DNA from: Cupriavidus metallidurans CH34
GTDB lineage: Bacteria; Pseudomonadota; Gammaproteobacteria; Burkholderiales; Burkholderiaceae
Direction: 5' to 3'
NCBI RefSeq assembly: GCF_000196015.1
Contig: NC_007973.1
Span: 1,178,001 to 1,242,000 of the forward strand
Length of the DNA stretch: 64,000 bases
Of the stretch, positions 55,359 through 64,000 are shown piece by piece. The translations under genes were made by a program, and so were the position numbers. The stretch's first letter is position 1. The number at the start of each line of letters is the position of its first letter. Below the pieces are notes generated by a model, which ran no database searches, was not told the DNA's origin, and was given only the letters and a program-made list of their open reading frames with translations.

Positions 55359-56786
55359 GTGACTCTCTACGAAAAACTTGCGACCGATATCGAGGCGCTG
55401 GTCCAGCAAGGCGTATTGCTTCCGGGCGAGAAGATCCCCTCGGTGCGGCAGGCGGCGCAGCATCATCGCCTGAGCATCACCACGGTCGTGCGTGCGTATC
55501 TGCTGCTGGAATCGCGCGGCATCCTGGAGAGCCGGCCGCAATCGGGCTACTTCGTGCGTGCCCGGCCCGGCGAGCCACCGATCGACCTGCTCCCGACCCG
55601 ACCCGCGGCACGCCCTTCGGCGGTGGATGTGAGCGCGCTCGTGCTGTCGACGCTGCGCTCGATTCGTGTCGATGACGCGGTGCCGCTCGGCTCGCCATAT
55701 CCCGACCCCCGGCTCTACCCGTGGCAGCGCATCACGCAGTACGCCAATGCCATCGCCAAGCGCTACGACACGTGGAGCGTGCTCGACGACCTGCCGCCGG
55801 GCGCGCCGCCACTGATTCGCCAGATCACGCGCCGTTACCTGGAGAACGGGCTGGCCGTCGATCCGAACGAAGTGATCGTTACGATCGGCGCCACCGAGGC
55901 CATCAACCTGTGCCTGCAGGCCGTGGCAAAGCCGGGCGACACCATTGCCGTGGAATCGCCAACGTACTACGCGATGCTGCACGCGATCGAGCGGCTGGGG
56001 ATGCGTGCCGTGGAAGTGGCGACCGATCCCGTGAAAGGCATCGACGTGCAGGCGCTGGCGAAGCTGCTCGACGAGCGCCCCGTGGCCGCGTGCATGGTGA
56101 TGCCGAATTTCCAGAATCCGCTTGGCTTCCAGATGCCGGACGAACGCAAGCAGGCGCTGGTGGAATTGCTGACTGCGCGCGATATTCCGGTGATCGAGAA
56201 CGACGTCTATGGCGAGCTGTTTTACGGTGACGTGCATCCGACCTCGCTCAAGTCCTACGATCGGGCCGGCATCGTGCTGCATTGCTCGTCGTTCTCGAAG
56301 ACGTTGACCAATGCGTACCGCATCGGCTGGGCGCTGCCGGGACGGTACCGGGAAAGGGTGGAGCGGCTCAAGTTCCTGAACACGCTGACCACCTCGACGA
56401 TTCCGCAATTGGCCATCGCCGAGTTCCTGCGCAAGGACGGCTATGACTTTCATCTGCGGCGCGTGCGCAAGGCCTATGCGCAGCAGGCCAACATCATGGC
56501 GGCGGCGGTGCGTCGCTTCTTTCCGCAGGGCACGCGCGTGTCGCGCCCCGCTGGCGGGTATGTGCTGTGGGTGGAGTTGCCGGAGGAGGTGGACGCGATG
56601 GCCCTTTATCACGCGGCGCTGGAGCGACGCATCACGGTGGCGCCCGGCCACATCTTCTCGCCGGTGCCGACCTATGCCAACTGCATCCGACTTAACTACA
56701 GCAGCGCATGGACGCCAGACATGGAGGCGGCCGTCGTTACGCTCGGCAAGCTGGTGGCAACATTGCAGGCGCGGGAGGCAATATGA
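55359..56786 (+). CDS. MocR-type regulator (GntR DNA-binding + aminotransferase domain)
   Basis: The 475-residue fusion has a GntR winged-helix domain (residues about 1-70: YEKLATDIEALVQQG, KIPSVRQAAQHHRLS) and a fold-type I aminotransferase domain. The PLP lysine lies in CSSFSKTLTNAYRIGW. Such MocR proteins use PLP or an amino acid-PLP adduct to change DNA binding; typical targets are PLP or GABA genes. It starts at GTG and stops four bases into the next gene. The controlled gene is not evident; the fdhD and binding-protein genes are candidates by position only. Confidence 0.9.
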   Translation: MTLYEKLATDIEALVQQGVLLPGEKIPSVRQAAQHHRLSITTVVRAYLLLESRGILESRPQSGYFVRARPGEPPIDLLPTRPAARPSAVDVSALVLSTLRSIRVDDAVPLGSPYPDPRLYPWQRITQYANAIAKRYDTWSVLDDLPPGAPPLIRQITRRYLENGLAVDPNEVIVTIGATEAINLCLQAVAKPGDTIAVESPTYYAMLHAIERLGMRAVEVATDPVKGIDVQALAKLLDERPVAACMVMPNFQNPLGFQMPDERKQALVELLTARDIPVIENDVYGELFYGDVHPTSLKSYDRAGIVLHCSSFSKTLTNAYRIGWALPGRYRERVERLKFLNTLTTSTIPQLAIAEFLRKDGYDFHLRRVRKAYAQQANIMAAAVRRFFPQGTRVSRPAGGYVLWVELPEEVDAMALYHAALERRITVAPGHIFSPVPTYANCIRLNYSSAWTPDMEAAVVTLGKLVATLQAREAI

Positions 56787-57076
56787 GCGATGACGTGAAC
56801 GAACAGAATGGCATCGACCCGGTGCTGGAGGCGATCCTCCGCGCGCTTTGGGAACATGCACGGGAAGCCGGCGGCGACCTGTCGCTGGCGCGACTCAGCA
56901 AGCGGGCCGAGGCGCAGATGAGCGTGCTGAGGCGGGTGCTGACGCAACTGTCCGACGCGGGACTGGCGGTGATGACGCTGGAAGAGGATGGCCGGGGCGC
57001 GGCGCGGCTGACGGAGGAGGGCGAGGCGTTGTGCGGGGCGTTGTTCGAGGGGGATGACGGGGGGATGCCGCACTGA
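56783..57076 (+). CDS. Small winged-helix-like protein
   Basis: The 97-residue product overlaps the MocR stop (ATGA). The sequence LSLARLSKRAEAQMSVLRRVLTQLSDAGLAVMTLEED reads as a winged-helix fold: helix, recognition helix, then the wing strand with GRGAARLTEEGEALC. It resembles ArsR/MarR-size DNA-binding domains without a ligand module and may cooperate with the MocR protein upstream. Sequence family not identified with certainty. The tail is acidic and Gly-rich. Confidence 0.75.
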   Translation: MSDDVNEQNGIDPVLEAILRALWEHAREAGGDLSLARLSKRAEAQMSVLRRVLTQLSDAGLAVMTLEEDGRGAARLTEEGEALCGALFEGDDGGMPH

Positions 57077-57110
57077 CGGGGCATGTGGTTGCCATGCCCC
57101 GCCCGAATCC

Positions 57111-58535
57111 TCAAACCACCTTTCCGGGGTTCATCAACCCTTGCGGATCCAGCGCCTGCTTGATGGCCCGCATCATCGCCAGTTCCACCTCGCTCTTGTA
57201 GCGGCGGTTCTCCTCGCGCTTGAGTTGGCCAAGGCCGTGTTCGGCCGAGATCGAGCCGTTGTGGACATGCACGCTGTTGTGGACGATCAGGTTGATCGCA
57301 TCCTGGTGCGACAGGAACTGATCATGATCCACGCCGACCGGCGGCGACACGTTGTAGTGCAAGTTGCCATCGCCAAGATGGCCGAACGTGACCATGCGCG
57401 CGCCGGGGAAGGCGTCTTGCAGCAGCGTGTCGGTGGTCTCGATGAAGTCCGCCACGCGCGAGATCGGCACGGCGATATCGTGCTTGATGTTCTTGCCTTC
57501 CTCGACCTGCGCCAGCGGAATGTGTTCGCGCAGGTTCCAGAAATCGCGTGACTGCTGTACCGATTCGGCCACCACGGCATCCTTGACCACGCCGGCTTCG
57601 AACGCTACCTCCATCATTTTTTCGAAGATCGTCCGCGCGTGTTCTTCGCTCTCGCTGTCGGACAGTTCCAGCAGAACGAGTTGCGGATGATGGGCGGTGA
57701 ACGGGTAGCGCAACTGCGGGTAGTGCTTCGTCACCAGATCCATGCACATCGCGGACATCAACTCGAAACCGGTCAGCATGGCGCCCGCGTGCGATTGCGC
57801 GATGGCCAGCAGCGCCAGCGCGGCGCGTGGGCTTTCAACGGCGGCCAGCGCGGTGACCCGCGCGCGCGGCGCCGGAAACAGCTTCATGACCGCGGCGGTG
57901 ATGATGCCGAGCGTGCCTTCGGCGCCGATGAACAGGTCGCGCAGGTCATAGCCGGTATTGTCCTTGCGCAGGCCGCGCAGGCCATCCCAGACCTCGCCCT
58001 TGATGTTCACGACCTCGAGCCCCAGGCAGAGTTCGCGCGTGTTGCCGTAGCGCAGCACGGCGGTGCCGCCGGCGTTCGTCGACAGGTTGCCGCCGATCGT
58101 GCAGCTGCCTTCGGCCGCCAGCGAGAGCGGGAACAGCCGGCCGTGTGTCTGCGCGGCCTCCTGCAGTTGCTGCAGGATCACGCCGGCCTCGACGGTGATC
58201 GTGTTATTGAGCGGGTCGACCTGCCGCACGCGGTTCATGCGCTGCAGGGACAGCACCACCGTGCCACGCGCGGCAGCATCGCCGGGTTCGGGGGTGGCGC
58301 CGCCGCACAGGCCTGTGTTGCCACCCTGGGGCACCACGGCCAGCTTGTGCGCATGGCAGGCACGCATCACCGCCGCGACTTCCTCGGTCGAGCCGGGACG
58401 CAGCACGGCCAGCGCGTCGCCGGTGTAGCGGCGGCGCCAGTCGGTCAGGTAGGGTGCCTTGTCGGCCGGGTCGGTCAGCACGTTCTGCGAACCGATGGCT
58501 GCGCGGCAAAGATCGAGGAAGGAATCGGAGTGCAT
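57111..58535 (-). CDS. FAD-linked oxidase, GlcD/D-lactate or D-2-hydroxyglutarate dehydrogenase type
   Basis: This 474-residue flavoprotein oxidises a D-2-hydroxy acid such as D-lactate, glycolate or D-2-hydroxyglutarate. The PCMH FAD-binding motif VVPQGGNTGLCGG is near residue 68, and FVHNS-type His blocks appear near the C-terminus (SVHVHNGSISAEHGLGQLK), ending LDPQGLMNPGKVV. The ATG at 58535 begins the family start; the frame is open further upstream across the neighbouring gene. It is followed on the same strand by DUF2069 and wrbA genes, a group that recurs in betaproteobacteria. Substrate unresolved. Confidence 0.88.
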   Translation of the reverse strand: MHSDSFLDLCRAAIGSQNVLTDPADKAPYLTDWRRRYTGDALAVLRPGSTEEVAAVMRACHAHKLAVVPQGGNTGLCGGATPEPGDAAARGTVVLSLQRMNRVRQVDPLNNTITVEAGVILQQLQEAAQTHGRLFPLSLAAEGSCTIGGNLSTNAGGTAVLRYGNTRELCLGLEVVNIKGEVWDGLRGLRKDNTGYDLRDLFIGAEGTLGIITAAVMKLFPAPRARVTALAAVESPRAALALLAIAQSHAGAMLTGFELMSAMCMDLVTKHYPQLRYPFTAHHPQLVLLELSDSESEEHARTIFEKMMEVAFEAGVVKDAVVAESVQQSRDFWNLREHIPLAQVEEGKNIKHDIAVPISRVADFIETTDTLLQDAFPGARMVTFGHLGDGNLHYNVSPPVGVDHDQFLSHQDAINLIVHNSVHVHNGSISAEHGLGQLKREENRRYKSEVELAMMRAIKQALDPQGLMNPGKVV

Positions 58536-58540
58536 GGCAG

Positions 58541-59637
<1,097 letters not shown>

Positions 59638-59664
59638 TCATCCCATCGAGGAGAAAGCCCCCGC

Positions 59665-61008
59665 ATGACCGCTGTACGCATCGCCCGCCTGCGCAGGGAG
59701 TGGAACCTGCAGAAAGTGCGTGCACTTGCCCGCTATGCGTTGCGCCGCGCCGGCGAGGACCGCCTGCCCCAGGTATCGGCCAGCCTGACATTCACGACCG
59801 TGCTGGCCGTGGTACCGGTGCTGACCGTTGCTTTCGCGCTGCTTGCCGCGTTTCCGGTGTTCCGGGATTTCCGCGGCCAGATCGAGATGTTCCTGTTCCA
59901 GAACCTGATTCCGGGCGGCAATATCAGCGATTCGGTGTCGCGTTATATCGGACAGTTCTCCCGCAGCGCGCGTGGCCTGACGGCATTGGGCCTGGCCGGG
60001 CTGATGGTGACTTCCGTGCTGACAATGCTGACCGTCGAGGACGCGCTCAACGCGATCTGGCGCGTCAGGCGGCGCCGGCCATTCGCGCAACGGGTGCTGG
60101 TGTTCTGGGCCGTGCTGACGCTCGGGCCGGTGCTGATCGGCGCGAGCCTTTCCGTCAGTTCGTACCTGATGTCGGTCTCGATGGGTTACGTCGGCAACCT
60201 GCCGTTTGGCGTCGGGTTCGTGATCAGTCTGGTGCCGGTGCTGCTCTCTGCGCTCGCCTTTGCCTTTCTTTACATGGCGGTGCCCAATGCCTACGTGGAG
60301 TGGCGCGATGCGATTGTCGCCGGCATCGTGGCGGCCGTCGCTTTTGAAGTGGCCAAGCGCGGCTTCGGCTACTTCATCACCCATATCCCCACCTACACGG
60401 CCGTGTATGGCACCTTCGCCGTGCTGCCGCTGTTCCTGCTGTGGATGTATGTGAGCTGGCTGGTGACGCTGCTCGGCGCGACGATTGCGGCCAACCTGCC
60501 GGTGATCCGCGAGGGACACTGGCGTCGGCGGACGTTCGCGGGTAGCGAATTCTTCGACGCGCTTGGCATCCTGTATCTGCTGTACCGCGCGCGGGACGAG
60601 GTGCCGCGCAGCGTTGGCGAACTGGATATGGGTCGCAAGCTGCGGATGGAGGCCGACTATCTCTCCGGCCTGCTGACCAAGCTCAAGGCCATGCATCTGG
60701 TGGGCAAGCTCCAGCAGGATCGGGGTCAGGCGCATTGGGCGTTGCTCTGCGATCCGTCGCAGGTCACGCTGCGCACGCTGCACGACAGGCTGGTGCTGAA
60801 CATGGCACGCCTGCCGCGCACGGCGCTGGCCCAACAGATGCAGGGGGCGGAGGCATTGCGGTCGATCCTGGAGAATCCGCAACTCGAGCAGACGCTGGAC
60901 GCGGTGTTCCGCCAGCAGACGGCCGGGGCGGCCGCGAACGAGGAAACGGGCCACCGCGATCGCAAGGTGGTGGAAGTCGTCCCGCCGGGCTGGCACGGAC
61001 AGGTCTAG
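59665..61008 (+). CDS. yihY: YihY/BrkB-family membrane protein with C-terminal winged-helix region
   Basis: Of 447 residues, about the first 280 form six to eight helices of the YihY (formerly tRNA-processing RNase BN annotation, now regarded as an inner-membrane protein) family, starting DRLPQVSASLTFTTVLAVVP, with FYMAVPNAYVEWRDAI-like and YGTFAVLPLFLLWMYVSW blocks. The remaining 150 residues look soluble. AGGAG 11 bases before the ATG supports the start at 59665. Function is unresolved. It is divergent from the wrbA operon. Confidence 0.9.
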   Translation: MTAVRIARLRREWNLQKVRALARYALRRAGEDRLPQVSASLTFTTVLAVVPVLTVAFALLAAFPVFRDFRGQIEMFLFQNLIPGGNISDSVSRYIGQFSRSARGLTALGLAGLMVTSVLTMLTVEDALNAIWRVRRRRPFAQRVLVFWAVLTLGPVLIGASLSVSSYLMSVSMGYVGNLPFGVGFVISLVPVLLSALAFAFLYMAVPNAYVEWRDAIVAGIVAAVAFEVAKRGFGYFITHIPTYTAVYGTFAVLPLFLLWMYVSWLVTLLGATIAANLPVIREGHWRRRTFAGSEFFDALGILYLLYRARDEVPRSVGELDMGRKLRMEADYLSGLLTKLKAMHLVGKLQQDRGQAHWALLCDPSQVTLRTLHDRLVLNMARLPRTALAQQMQGAEALRSILENPQLEQTLDAVFRQQTAGAAANEETGHRDRKVVEVVPPGWHGQV

Positions 61009-61027
61009 GAAACCGTTTTCAGATTGA

Positions 61028-61093
61028 TTCTGGCGTCGTTGCGGGGCCTTGCCGTACCACCGGTACTGTTTGCGGCCCCGCGTCAAGCCAGAA
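61028..61093. repeat. Nested inverted-repeat element, possible REP-like structure
   Basis: Three stacked stems share one axis: TTCTGGC/GCCAGAA (61028-61034 with 61087-61093), GCGGGGCC/GGCCCCGC (61041-61048 with 61074-61081) and GTACC/GGTAC (61054-61058 with 61062-61066). The compact cloverleaf-like shape in a convergent gap and the absence of a T-run argue for a repeat element or RNA structure rather than a terminator. Confidence 0.6.
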
Positions 61094-61146
61094 CGGCTGC
61101 GCTTCATCCCTATACGGCTTCCGTTTTTGGGTGGCAGGACAGCCGT

Positions 61147-61464
61147 TCAGAACCTGATCTTGCCGCGCAGGATGTCCGCGTACATGACCCAGTCGCCCAT
61201 CAGGCTGTAGAACGGGTGCTTGAACGTGGCCGGGCGGTTCTTCTCGAAGCCGAAGTGCCCGACCCAGGCAAACGCATAGCCCGACACCAGGGCCGCCAGC
61301 AGCCACCACGCATTGCCGGTGGCCAGCAGCGTCACGAGGCAGGCCAGCGCGACCGTCGATCCGACGAAATGCAGGCGGCGGCAGGTGCGGTTCCGGTGCT
61401 CGTTCAGGTAGAACGGGTAGAAATCGGAAAAGCTGGTGAATTCCTTGGTGTGGGCATGGGCCAT
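61147..61464 (-). CDS. Mpo1/DUF962-like membrane protein
   Basis: The 105-residue product has the DUF962 layout: an N-terminal DFYPFYLNEHRNRTCRR motif, two membrane helices (ALACLVTLLATGNAWWLL, LVSGYAFAWVGHFGF) and a C-terminal histidine block EKNRPATFKHPFYSLMGD. Yeast Mpo1 is an iron-dependent dioxygenase in long-chain 2-hydroxy fatty acid alpha-oxidation. The conserved histidines here would bind the same metal, but activity in bacteria is inferred. It shares its strand with the alpha/beta hydrolase upstream. Confidence 0.82.
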   Translation of the reverse strand: MAHAHTKEFTSFSDFYPFYLNEHRNRTCRRLHFVGSTVALACLVTLLATGNAWWLLAALVSGYAFAWVGHFGFEKNRPATFKHPFYSLMGDWVMYADILRGKIRF

Positions 61465-61497
61465 GGCAGTCTCCTGTTTTTTTCTTTCTAGTGTTTC

Positions 61498-62313
61498 CTA
61501 GCGGGCGGTCTTCGCGAATCCCGCCAGCGCGTCCAGCACCTCGTCGGGCTTTTCTCCCATCATGGCGTGTCCGCTCGGCACCGTGACGATCCTGGCGTTC
61601 TTCATCTTGCCGGCCAGGGCCTGGGCTGCCTTGGGCGACGTCATCATGTCCTTGGTCCCCACCACGAACAGCGCCGGACATGCCACCGCCGCTGCGGCTT
61701 CCTCACCATGCGCGTAGCCGTTGCACGCCGAGAAGTCGGTATGGAACACATGCGCCCCGGGATTGCGCGCCGAGATCCGCTCCATCAGACGCTGGCTGCC
61801 GCCGTGCATCCACGCGCCCGGGCCGGGGGAGGAGGGCTTGCTGGCAAGGCTCGAGATCGACCACTGGTTGACCATCGCGATGGCATCGCCCTCGCGGTTC
61901 AGGGCGGCGTCGAGCAGGGCGTCGGACACCTTCATCGGATAGGCGGTGGCCAGCAGGCCGATCGCGCGCACCGCCTGGGGGTGCCGCGCCGCGCATTCGA
62001 GCGCGATCAGGGAGCCCATGCTGTGGCCGAACACCAGTGCCGGCGCCTTCACGCCGGCTGCCGCGACCAGCGCCATCACCCAGTCGGCCATGTCCTCGAC
62101 CGACGTCAGCGGCGCGCCTTCGCTGCGATTGTGTCCGGGCAGGTCGACGGACAGCACCGAGAAGCCGTGATTGGCGAACCAGCGCGTCTGCAGCCCCCAG
62201 ACGCTGTGATCGTTCTGCGCACCGTGCACGAAGACGGCGCAGGGCAGGGCGGGGTCGAACGGCTTGCCGCCGGTGTAGGCGTAGGCCTTGTGGCCGGAGA
62301 GTTTCAGTTCCAT
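61498..62313 (-). CDS. Alpha/beta-hydrolase
   Basis: The 271-residue serine hydrolase has an oxyanion region VFVHGAQNDHSVWGLQ, nucleophile elbow GHSMGSLIALE (Ser near residue 96) and catalytic His in VPSGHAMMGEKP near the C-terminus. The substrate is not identifiable; carboxylesterase or haloperoxidase-like relatives share this layout. Its ATG overlaps the metY stop by one base (TGATG), so it is expressed with metY and may act in the same process, but no pathway link is visible. Confidence 0.88.
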   Translation of the reverse strand: MELKLSGHKAYAYTGGKPFDPALPCAVFVHGAQNDHSVWGLQTRWFANHGFSVLSVDLPGHNRSEGAPLTSVEDMADWVMALVAAAGVKAPALVFGHSMGSLIALECAARHPQAVRAIGLLATAYPMKVSDALLDAALNREGDAIAMVNQWSISSLASKPSSPGPGAWMHGGSQRLMERISARNPGAHVFHTDFSACNGYAHGEEAAAAVACPALFVVGTKDMMTSPKAAQALAGKMKNARIVTVPSGHAMMGEKPDEVLDALAGFAKTAR

Positions 62314-63614
62314 CAGGCTTTCCCTCCCATGGCCTTCTCGGCGGCCTTGAGGCCGCGTTTCAGGTCGTCGATCAGGTCGTCCGGATCCTCCAGGCCGATC
62401 GACAGGCGGATCGTGCCTTCGCCGATGCCGGCCGCGCGCAGCGCCGCGGCGTCCATGCGGAAGTGGGTGGTGGACGCCGGATGGATCACCAGGGAGCGCG
62501 CATCGCCCACGTTGGCCAGGTGCGAGAACAGCGACAGGCTTTCGATGAAGCGCTGGCCGGCGGTGCGGTCGGCCTTGAGGTTGAAGCTGAACACCGCGCC
62601 GCAGCCGCGCGGCAGCAGGCGCTTGGCCAGTTCGTAGTCCGGGTGAGATTCGAGCTCCGGATACGCCACCGACTCGACCATCGGGTGGCTGGCCAGGAAC
62701 TGCACCACGCGCCGCGTGTTGTCGACGTGGCGGCTCATGCGCAGCGGCAGCGTCTCGATGCCCTGCAGCAACTGCCAGGCAGCCATCGGATTCATGCAGG
62801 CGCCGAAGTCGCGCAGGCCCTCGCGCCGCGCGCGCAGCAGAAATGGCGCTACCGTGCTTTCCTCGGTGAACACCATGTTGTGGAAGCCCTCGTACGGCTC
62901 GGACAGTTCCGGGAAGCGGCCCGAGGCCTGGAAATCGAACGTGCCGCCTTCTGAAAGCACGCCGCCGATCGTCGTGCCATGGCCGCCCAGGAACTTGGTG
63001 GCCGAGTGGTAGAGCAGCCCGGCGCCGTGGTCGAACGGGCGCAGCAGGTAGGGCGTGGTGAACGTCGAATCCACCAGCAGCGGAATGCCGTGTTCCTGGC
63101 CGATCTGGGCCACGGTGGCGATGTCGAGCACGTCCAGGCCGGGGTTGCCCAGTGTTTCACCGAAGAGCAGCTTCGTCTCGGGGCGGATCGCGGCGCGCCA
63201 GGCGTCGATGTCGCGCGGATTGACGAAGGTGGTCTCGATGCCGAAGCGGCGCAGCGTGTAGTGCAGCAGGTTGTGAGACCCGCCATAGAGCGCGGTGGAC
63301 GCCACGATATGGGAGCCGGCGCCCATCAGCGTGGCCACGGCCAGGTGCAGGGCGGCCTGGCCCGAGGCCGTGGCGATGGCGCCCGCGCCGTTCTCCAGAG
63401 CGGCCACGCGCTCCTCGAACACGGCGACCGTGGGGTTGCTGATGCGCGAATAGACGTGTCCGGCGCGTTCCATATTGAACAGCGATGCGGCGTGCTCGCT
63501 GTCGCGGAATACGAAGGATGTGGTCAGATGGATCGGTGTGGCGCGGGCCCCGGTGGTGGGGTCGGGCGCGGCGCCGGCGTGCAGGGCCAGCGTGTCAAAG
63601 CGGGTACCGGACAT
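62313..63614 (-). CDS. metY: O-acetylhomoserine sulfhydrylase
   Basis: This cytoplasmic PLP enzyme makes homocysteine from O-acetylhomoserine and sulfide, a direct-sulfhydrylation route to methionine. The PLP lysine is in YHSATKFLGGHGT. RFDTLALHAGAAPDP, MERAGHVYSRISNPT and FNLKADRTAGQRF are family blocks. Length from the ATG at 63614 is 433 residues. That ATG has no ribosome site, and a hairpin stands directly upstream. Another ATG at 63665 is in frame and would include the hairpin in the coding region. Confidence 0.94.
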   Translation of the reverse strand: MSGTRFDTLALHAGAAPDPTTGARATPIHLTTSFVFRDSEHAASLFNMERAGHVYSRISNPTVAVFEERVAALENGAGAIATASGQAALHLAVATLMGAGSHIVASTALYGGSHNLLHYTLRRFGIETTFVNPRDIDAWRAAIRPETKLLFGETLGNPGLDVLDIATVAQIGQEHGIPLLVDSTFTTPYLLRPFDHGAGLLYHSATKFLGGHGTTIGGVLSEGGTFDFQASGRFPELSEPYEGFHNMVFTEESTVAPFLLRARREGLRDFGACMNPMAAWQLLQGIETLPLRMSRHVDNTRRVVQFLASHPMVESVAYPELESHPDYELAKRLLPRGCGAVFSFNLKADRTAGQRFIESLSLFSHLANVGDARSLVIHPASTTHFRMDAAALRAAGIGEGTIRLSIGLEDPDDLIDDLKRGLKAAEKAMGGKA

Positions 63615-63618
63615 GGTG

Positions 63619-63640
63619 AAAAGGCTCGGTTTGCCGAGCC
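63619..63640 (-). promoter_or_regulatory. Leader hairpin directly before metY
   Basis: On the minus strand GGCTCGG and CCGAGCC form a perfect 7-bp stem with a CAAA loop, followed at once by TTTT and then, four bases later, the metY ATG. It looks like an intrinsic terminator or translation-blocking hairpin, which would suit control by a sulfur or methionine signal. Confidence 0.55.
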
Positions 63641-63734
63641 ATGGGTGGTTGTCTCCGTCCGGCATCGTAGCACCATACGCCACATGCGTAACCCGGGAAT
63701 CCACGGCGGGACGGGCGCTGGAAGCCGCGCTCGC

Positions 63735-63764
63735 TTTACTTGAGACGGCGGTTTGGGCTAGGAT
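63735..63764 (+). promoter_or_regulatory. Candidate promoter for the CBS-domain gene
   Basis: TTTACT (63735-63740) and TAGGAT (63759-63764) lie 18 bases apart, each matching four of six consensus positions, about 80 bases before the ATG. Tentative. Confidence 0.35.
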
Positions 63765-63844
63765 CGACCATCGGGCGCGCCCCTCACGAAACCAGCCTGA
63801 ATACCATCAGGCACAGCAATACGCAAAGCAGCGGAGACACCATC

Positions 63845-64000
63845 ATGAAAGTCAGCGATATCCTGCAGCTCAAGGGCAACACGCTCTTTACCGTCACGCC
63901 GGATACGCCACTGATGCAGGCCGTCCAGGCGATGGCCGAACACGACATTGGCTCGCTGGTGGTGATGGAATACGGCGATCTCGTCGGGATGCTGACCTTC
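63845..64000 (+). CDS. CBS-domain protein, 5' end (partial)
   Basis: The first 52 residues of a gene continuing past the window are visible. MKVSDILQLKGNTLFTVTPD and AVQAMAEHDIGSLVVM are the start of a CBS motif, the regulatory module that binds adenosine nucleotides. Small stand-alone two-CBS proteins with this start are common in Burkholderiales. GGAG precedes the ATG by several bases. No function beyond nucleotide sensing can be inferred from the fragment. Confidence 0.85.
   Translation, partial: MKVSDILQLKGNTLFTVTPDTPLMQAVQAMAEHDIGSLVVMEYGDLVGMLTF

Noticed and set aside
59638..61107. 489-codon minus-strand open frame opposite yihY
   Set aside because: The composition is rich in His, Gln and Arg from antisense reading, and the yihY membrane helices explain the region.
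63612..63700. SAM or SAH riboswitch before metY
   Set aside because: Only a single simple hairpin is visible; the conserved cores of known riboswitch classes are not recognisable.

Overview
The window reads as chromosome of a Cupriavidus-like betaproteobacterium (Burkholderiales), probably close to C. metallidurans. The evidence is the high GC content with strong third-position GC bias, the linked housekeeping genes cysS/alkA-like/accA/tilS/lysC, a tRNA-Ser(GCT), a zinc-starvation cobW/folE2/cysS2 operon and a staphyloferrin B-type siderophore locus with an aleB-like receptor. The species call is inference from gene content; no alignment was run.

Layout. (1) 1-5.1 kb is a housekeeping block: the 3' end of cysS, a DNA-3-methyladenine glycosylase, accA, tilS, lysC, tRNA-Ser(GCT) and a strong intrinsic terminator. 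(2) 5.2-16.3 kb looks accessory: a CSS-motif EAL phosphodiesterase and a GGDEF cyclase, a DASS-family anion transporter, a zinc alcohol dehydrogenase, and a run of three outer-membrane beta-barrel genes, two of which look like Omp85 barrels without POTRA domains. (3) 16.3-23.2 kb is a zinc-limitation operon. A promoter overlapped by two Zur-like palindromes drives a COG0523 GTPase, then folE2, a second cysS, a queD-like gene, a gamma-carbonic anhydrase and a second dihydroorotase. (4) 23.2-30.4 kb holds two TonB-dependent siderophore receptors around a DUF3649-PepSY-DUF3325 membrane module, with Fur-like sites. (5) 30.4-46.1 kb is the siderophore locus on the minus strand. It runs fecI-type sigma, fecR, STN-containing TonB receptor, then sbnA-B-C-D-E-F-G-H in the gene order of the Staphylococcus aureus sbn operon, and ends near a SpoIIAA-like gene preceded by a pair of palindromic operators. 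(6) 46.1-64 kb carries an RND pump without partners, a dicarboxylate/amino-acid symporter with an orphan periplasmic binding protein, a YdeP-type molybdopterin oxidoreductase with fdhD, a MocR-type regulator, a conserved FAD-oxidase/DUF2069/wrbA/yihY group, a Mpo1-like protein, an alpha/beta hydrolase, metY with a leader hairpin, and the start of a CBS-domain gene.

How the parts work together. Two metal-starvation responses lie next to each other. Under zinc shortage the Zur-type promoter would release a GTPase metallochaperone plus backup versions of enzymes that normally need zinc. Under iron shortage Fur-type sites and a FecI/FecR surface-signalling pair would switch on synthesis (SbnA/B make L-2,3-diaminopropionate, SbnG makes citrate, SbnH decarboxylates, SbnC/E/F condense), export (SbnD), uptake (three TonB receptors) and probably inner-membrane iron release (PepSY module) of a citrate-based carboxylate siderophore. 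I found no CRISPR array, rRNA, transposase or integrase.
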